From positions 1,054,001 to 1,118,000 of the forward strand of contig JALIRH010000045.1 of the NCBI GenBank assembly GCA_023055505.1: DNA of 64,000 nucleotides, given 5' to 3'. Numbering within the stretch: position 1 is the first letter of the stretch; each line of letters starts with the position of its first letter. Under the pieces are notes generated by a model that ran no database searches, was not told where the DNA came from, and worked only from the letters and a program-made list of their open reading frames with translations. Made by a program: the position numbers and the translations under genes. Source of the stretch: Callipepla californica brunnescens. Taxonomy: Eukaryota > Chordata > Aves > Galliformes > Odontophoridae. Shown piece after piece: positions 61,468-64,000 of this stretch.

Positions 61468-61740
61468 CATAGAATCATGAAGGCTGGAAAAGACCTCTAA
61501 GATCACCAAGTCCGACCCCAACCCACCTCCACCACGCCCACCAACCACATCCCTCAGTGCCACACCTCCACATTCCTTGAACACTTCCAGGGATGGTCAC
61601 TCCCCCTCCTCCCTGGGCAGCCTGTGCCAGTGCATCATCACATCACATCACACATCATCACACAACATCATCACATCAGACAGAATTCTGAATATCCAAC
61701 CTGAACCTTGGAGCAACTTGAGGCCATTATCCCTGCTGGC
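61468..61740 (-). mobile_element. CR1 LINE 3' fragment carrying an internal microsatellite
   Basis: catagaatcatgaaggctgg, aaaagacctctaagatcacc, gtgccacacctccacattcc, ttgaacacttccagggatgg and cctgggcagcctgtgccag, then after a (CATCA)n tract, aatatccaacctgaaccttg and gcaacttgaggccattatcc. The order follows reverse-complemented CR1 with the expected ACCACTCTTTCAGTAAAG part replaced by the microsatellite. Confidence 0.95.
61633..61679. repeat. (CATCA)n microsatellite inside a CR1 copy
   Basis: Imperfect catca/cacat units spanning about 47 bp interrupt the CR1 at the position after its gtgccagtgc block. It probably expanded from a CR1-internal gcat/catc sequence. Confidence 0.9.
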
Positions 61741-62264
61741 AGGAGAGGACACCTGAACGTGTCCCACAGGTGGAAGGGGCAGCACCAGGCTGCTGGTGTG
61801 GAGAAGAGCAGGGGCAAAGGCTGGAAGGGGGATTCACCCCCACATCTGTGTCTGAGCTCACGCGAGTGATGCTGCAGAGACCTTCAGCTGCAATAAGAAT
61901 GAAAGCTCTGAGCCCCACACCCACCCTTGTGCCTGCTAGGGGCACTACTAGGGATCTTCCTCCCTGCCCCTTGTACTGTTTAGGGGGTTTATCTCCCTTT
62001 CAAATATTAAAACTGAGACTTTCAAAGATGTTCTGGCTCCACAGTGACTTCGAAGGGCTGGCCTTCGGTGTGGGGATACCAGAGGCAAGGGGAGAGAAAT
62101 CAGTTCTTTCAGCAGGAGATGAAAACAAATCACCTTGTATTTGCTGCACTCTTCTGAGTGAATGAACTGGAGAGAGGAAGAGGCAGGAGAGGAGGCAGGG
62201 CTGGGCAGGGGAGTGGTGCTGTTAGATAGCTGAATCCTAAATGCAAACACAACTGCAGGCTCAG
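61741..62264. other. Unique non-coding spacer between two CR1 copies
   Basis: No feature recognised; both strands show only short chance frames. Confidence 0.4.
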
Positions 62265-62365
62265 CTTAGGGACATGGTTAGGGGGCACGGTGGGGATGGC
62301 TTGGGGTTGGACTTGGTGATCTTAGAGAGCTTTTTCAACCTTAGCGATGCTACGATTCTATGAAA
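62265..62365 (+). mobile_element. CR1 LINE 3' tail
   Basis: gggacatggttagggggcac, ggtggggatggcttggggtt, ggacttggtgatcttagaga and gctttttcaaccttagcgat, ending in tacgattctatga, match the plus-strand CR1 3' end. Confidence 0.94.
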
Positions 62366-64000
62366 TGTCTAGTGAGGAAGAACATGCATGATCACTGCAG
62401 GCATCTGTGTTTTAGCAGATTTCCCTCAAGCACGATTTTTGCACGGGGCTGACAGATTTGTTCTTCTTGTCAGACACAGGAACAACAAAACAGCTCTGGG
62501 AGCAGCCCCAGCTCCAGGCACTGCTGCCCTCTGGATCACACCACTGACCCCAAGAGCATCTCAGCTGTTTCAGCCTCAGTGGTGATGCCTGTGCAGTACA
62601 GCAGAACTGCCAAAGTGGTTTTGCTTTTTCATAGAAGAAGAATATCTACATTTCTGCCTAATAACTTTAATTTTCTGTTAGCATTAGCACGTATATAGCA
62701 GGTGCCTGCCTGGAAGAGTTTGACGTGGGTTCCCTGCTTCCTTCTCCTCCTCTCCCCTGCCTGAGATGCAGTCAGATACACTTTAGTTACGACTGTTGCA
62801 ATTTTGCTTCCATCCAAACCAGATGAAAACCCATCCCTAGGGGCTACTGGCAAGGGTAGAAATGGGATCTGCTAACAATTACACGGCATTTTCCAGCTAG
62901 TGCTTCCCATTTGCAGCACAGCCAACAAGCTCAGTGCTCAGGATGCTGCCTGGGCTGGGCAGTTGCCATCCCAAGCCTGGCTATCTTCTCTCTCTTGCAG
63001 TGGTTTGTTTGTTTGTTGAATGTTCATCGGGTCTGAACTCCAGGGATGAGCCAGGGTTTTTGCTTGTTTGTGCTGGGGGGTTGTTTTCTTTCCCTTTTTT
63101 TTTTTTTTCTTTCTCTTTCTAAGATTTCATCTCCAGGATTCAGTGTTTTCCCAAATGACAGCTTGCTTGTACATCAAAAGAGATTTCTGATGTAAAACAT
63201 GTTCACTCCACCACTCTGAATTTATATACACTCAGTCTTTGGACTCAATACACCCAGACCAGGGAGCTCATCCTAAATATCTTTCACCCTTTCCTCTTGC
63301 TGAGCGTGGGAGAGGGAAAGAGCAATCAAATATTTATCTAGAAACCAGTGATCTAACACAGGCTCCTCTGGTTTACCAGCGGCTTTCAAAAGCCCTTTTA
63401 AATAAACTCCTAGCCTTTCTTTCTCTCTTCTTTTCCCTTATATTTGGAAAAAAAACCACGCAGCCCTTCTACCACTGGCACTTCCCAGGCTCTTCTGACT
63501 GTTTACTCTCCCTATAAAGTTCCTCAGCAATGAGGGCATTATAAAACCTCCCTCCATCACTCCCCCCATCTCACCTTCCCTTCACTTGCAGATGCCTCCG
63601 AACAGACCATCCATCACGCAGCTAGTGGCTCTGGGTCGTTAAAACCTGGACCTGGAATTAATGCTGTGGGAACTGAGAGCTTTCAACGCCACTCCAGAAC
63701 GGCTTTTTATGGGTAATTGATGGGAAGCCACAGACGGCTGTTGACAGCGTGGAGAGATTAAGCAGTTTAGTGCAGAGGAAGCCTGGCCAGTGCATCCATG
63801 CTGCTTCAGTGGCCGATCTCTGAAGGAATAAATGATGCTCATAAACACATCGTTTTCCACCAAATCATTATGCACTTCCTTGCTCCAGTGTGGTCTGCGC
63901 ATAGAGCCTGATCCAACACCCAGAGAACCTGTGAGAGGGGTTTGTGCCAAACTGGAATTTACAGCCAGAGCTCCTGATGAGTGTATGGGCCTGGGGAGGA
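62366..64000. other. Non-coding stretch to the window end
   Basis: No exon or transposon recognised. A T/C-rich tract lies at 63095-63121. The remainder is unique sequence with only short unsupported frames. Confidence 0.45.

Larger units (their letters stand above)
17311..64000 (-). other. DNA upstream of the ASIC2b promoter, probably ASIC2a intron 1
   Basis: No coding exon is recognisable in these 46.7 kb. In mammals the ASIC2a first exon is far upstream of the ASIC2b first exon, so by analogy this DNA would be intronic in the long transcript. The ASIC2a first exon itself, expected to encode an STLHG...FPAVTLCN pattern, is not in the window. If the avian gene differs, the segment would simply be 5' intergenic. 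Confidence 0.45.

Noticed and set aside
1..64000. tRNA, rRNA, CRISPR or bacterial operon features
   Set aside because: No cloverleaf with A/B boxes, no rRNA core sequence, no regularly spaced identical repeats with unique spacers, and no prokaryotic gene organisation were seen.

Overview
This is vertebrate nuclear DNA, almost certainly from a bird and most likely a galliform (chicken, turkey, quail or a relative). The evidence is many 3'-truncated CR1 retrotransposon fragments carrying the avian CR1 tail, one sequence resembling an avian endogenous-retrovirus LTR, and long AT-rich non-coding DNA broken by a single CpG island. No bacterial-type operons, CRISPR arrays or RNA genes were seen.

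Only one coding segment can be supported. On the minus strand, positions 16443 down to 15904 encode 180 codons that I recognise as the isoform-specific first coding exon of ASIC2, the ASIC2b (MDEG2) form of the acid-sensing ion channel subunit 2. It ends at a clean GTGAGT splice donor. It lies in a CpG island (about 15.5-17.3 kb), and its 5' leader holds a 43-codon upstream ORF in the same frame as the channel. The shared ASIC2 exons would lie further along the minus strand, beyond position 1 of this window, and none is visible here.

Layout: 1-15903 is the first intron downstream of the ASIC2b exon, with a purine-rich minisatellite at 2.2-2.6 kb, a C-run plus CA repeat at 10.8 kb, and AT-rich candidate conserved elements near 10.8-11.9 kb. 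15904-16443 is the exon and 16444 to about 17300 is leader and promoter CpG island. From 17300 to 64000 is upstream non-coding DNA. By analogy with the mammalian gene, where the ASIC2a first exon lies very far upstream, this is probably part of the huge first intron of the ASIC2a transcript. It holds a 34-bp minisatellite (19.2-19.6 kb), a 20-bp minisatellite (29.1-29.4 kb) directly next to a putative solo LTR, a diverged 95-bp direct duplication (40.9-41.0 kb), most of the CR1 fragments, and several homeodomain/octamer-rich stretches that may be enhancers.

I found no convincing undescribed biological system. The most interesting signal is at the ASIC2b 5' end: one in-frame TGA separates an upstream open frame with well-placed ATGs from the channel frame. 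This could mean translational control, a lineage-specific shortening of the N-terminus, or a sequence error. All family identifications are from memory and motif reading; no database search was run.
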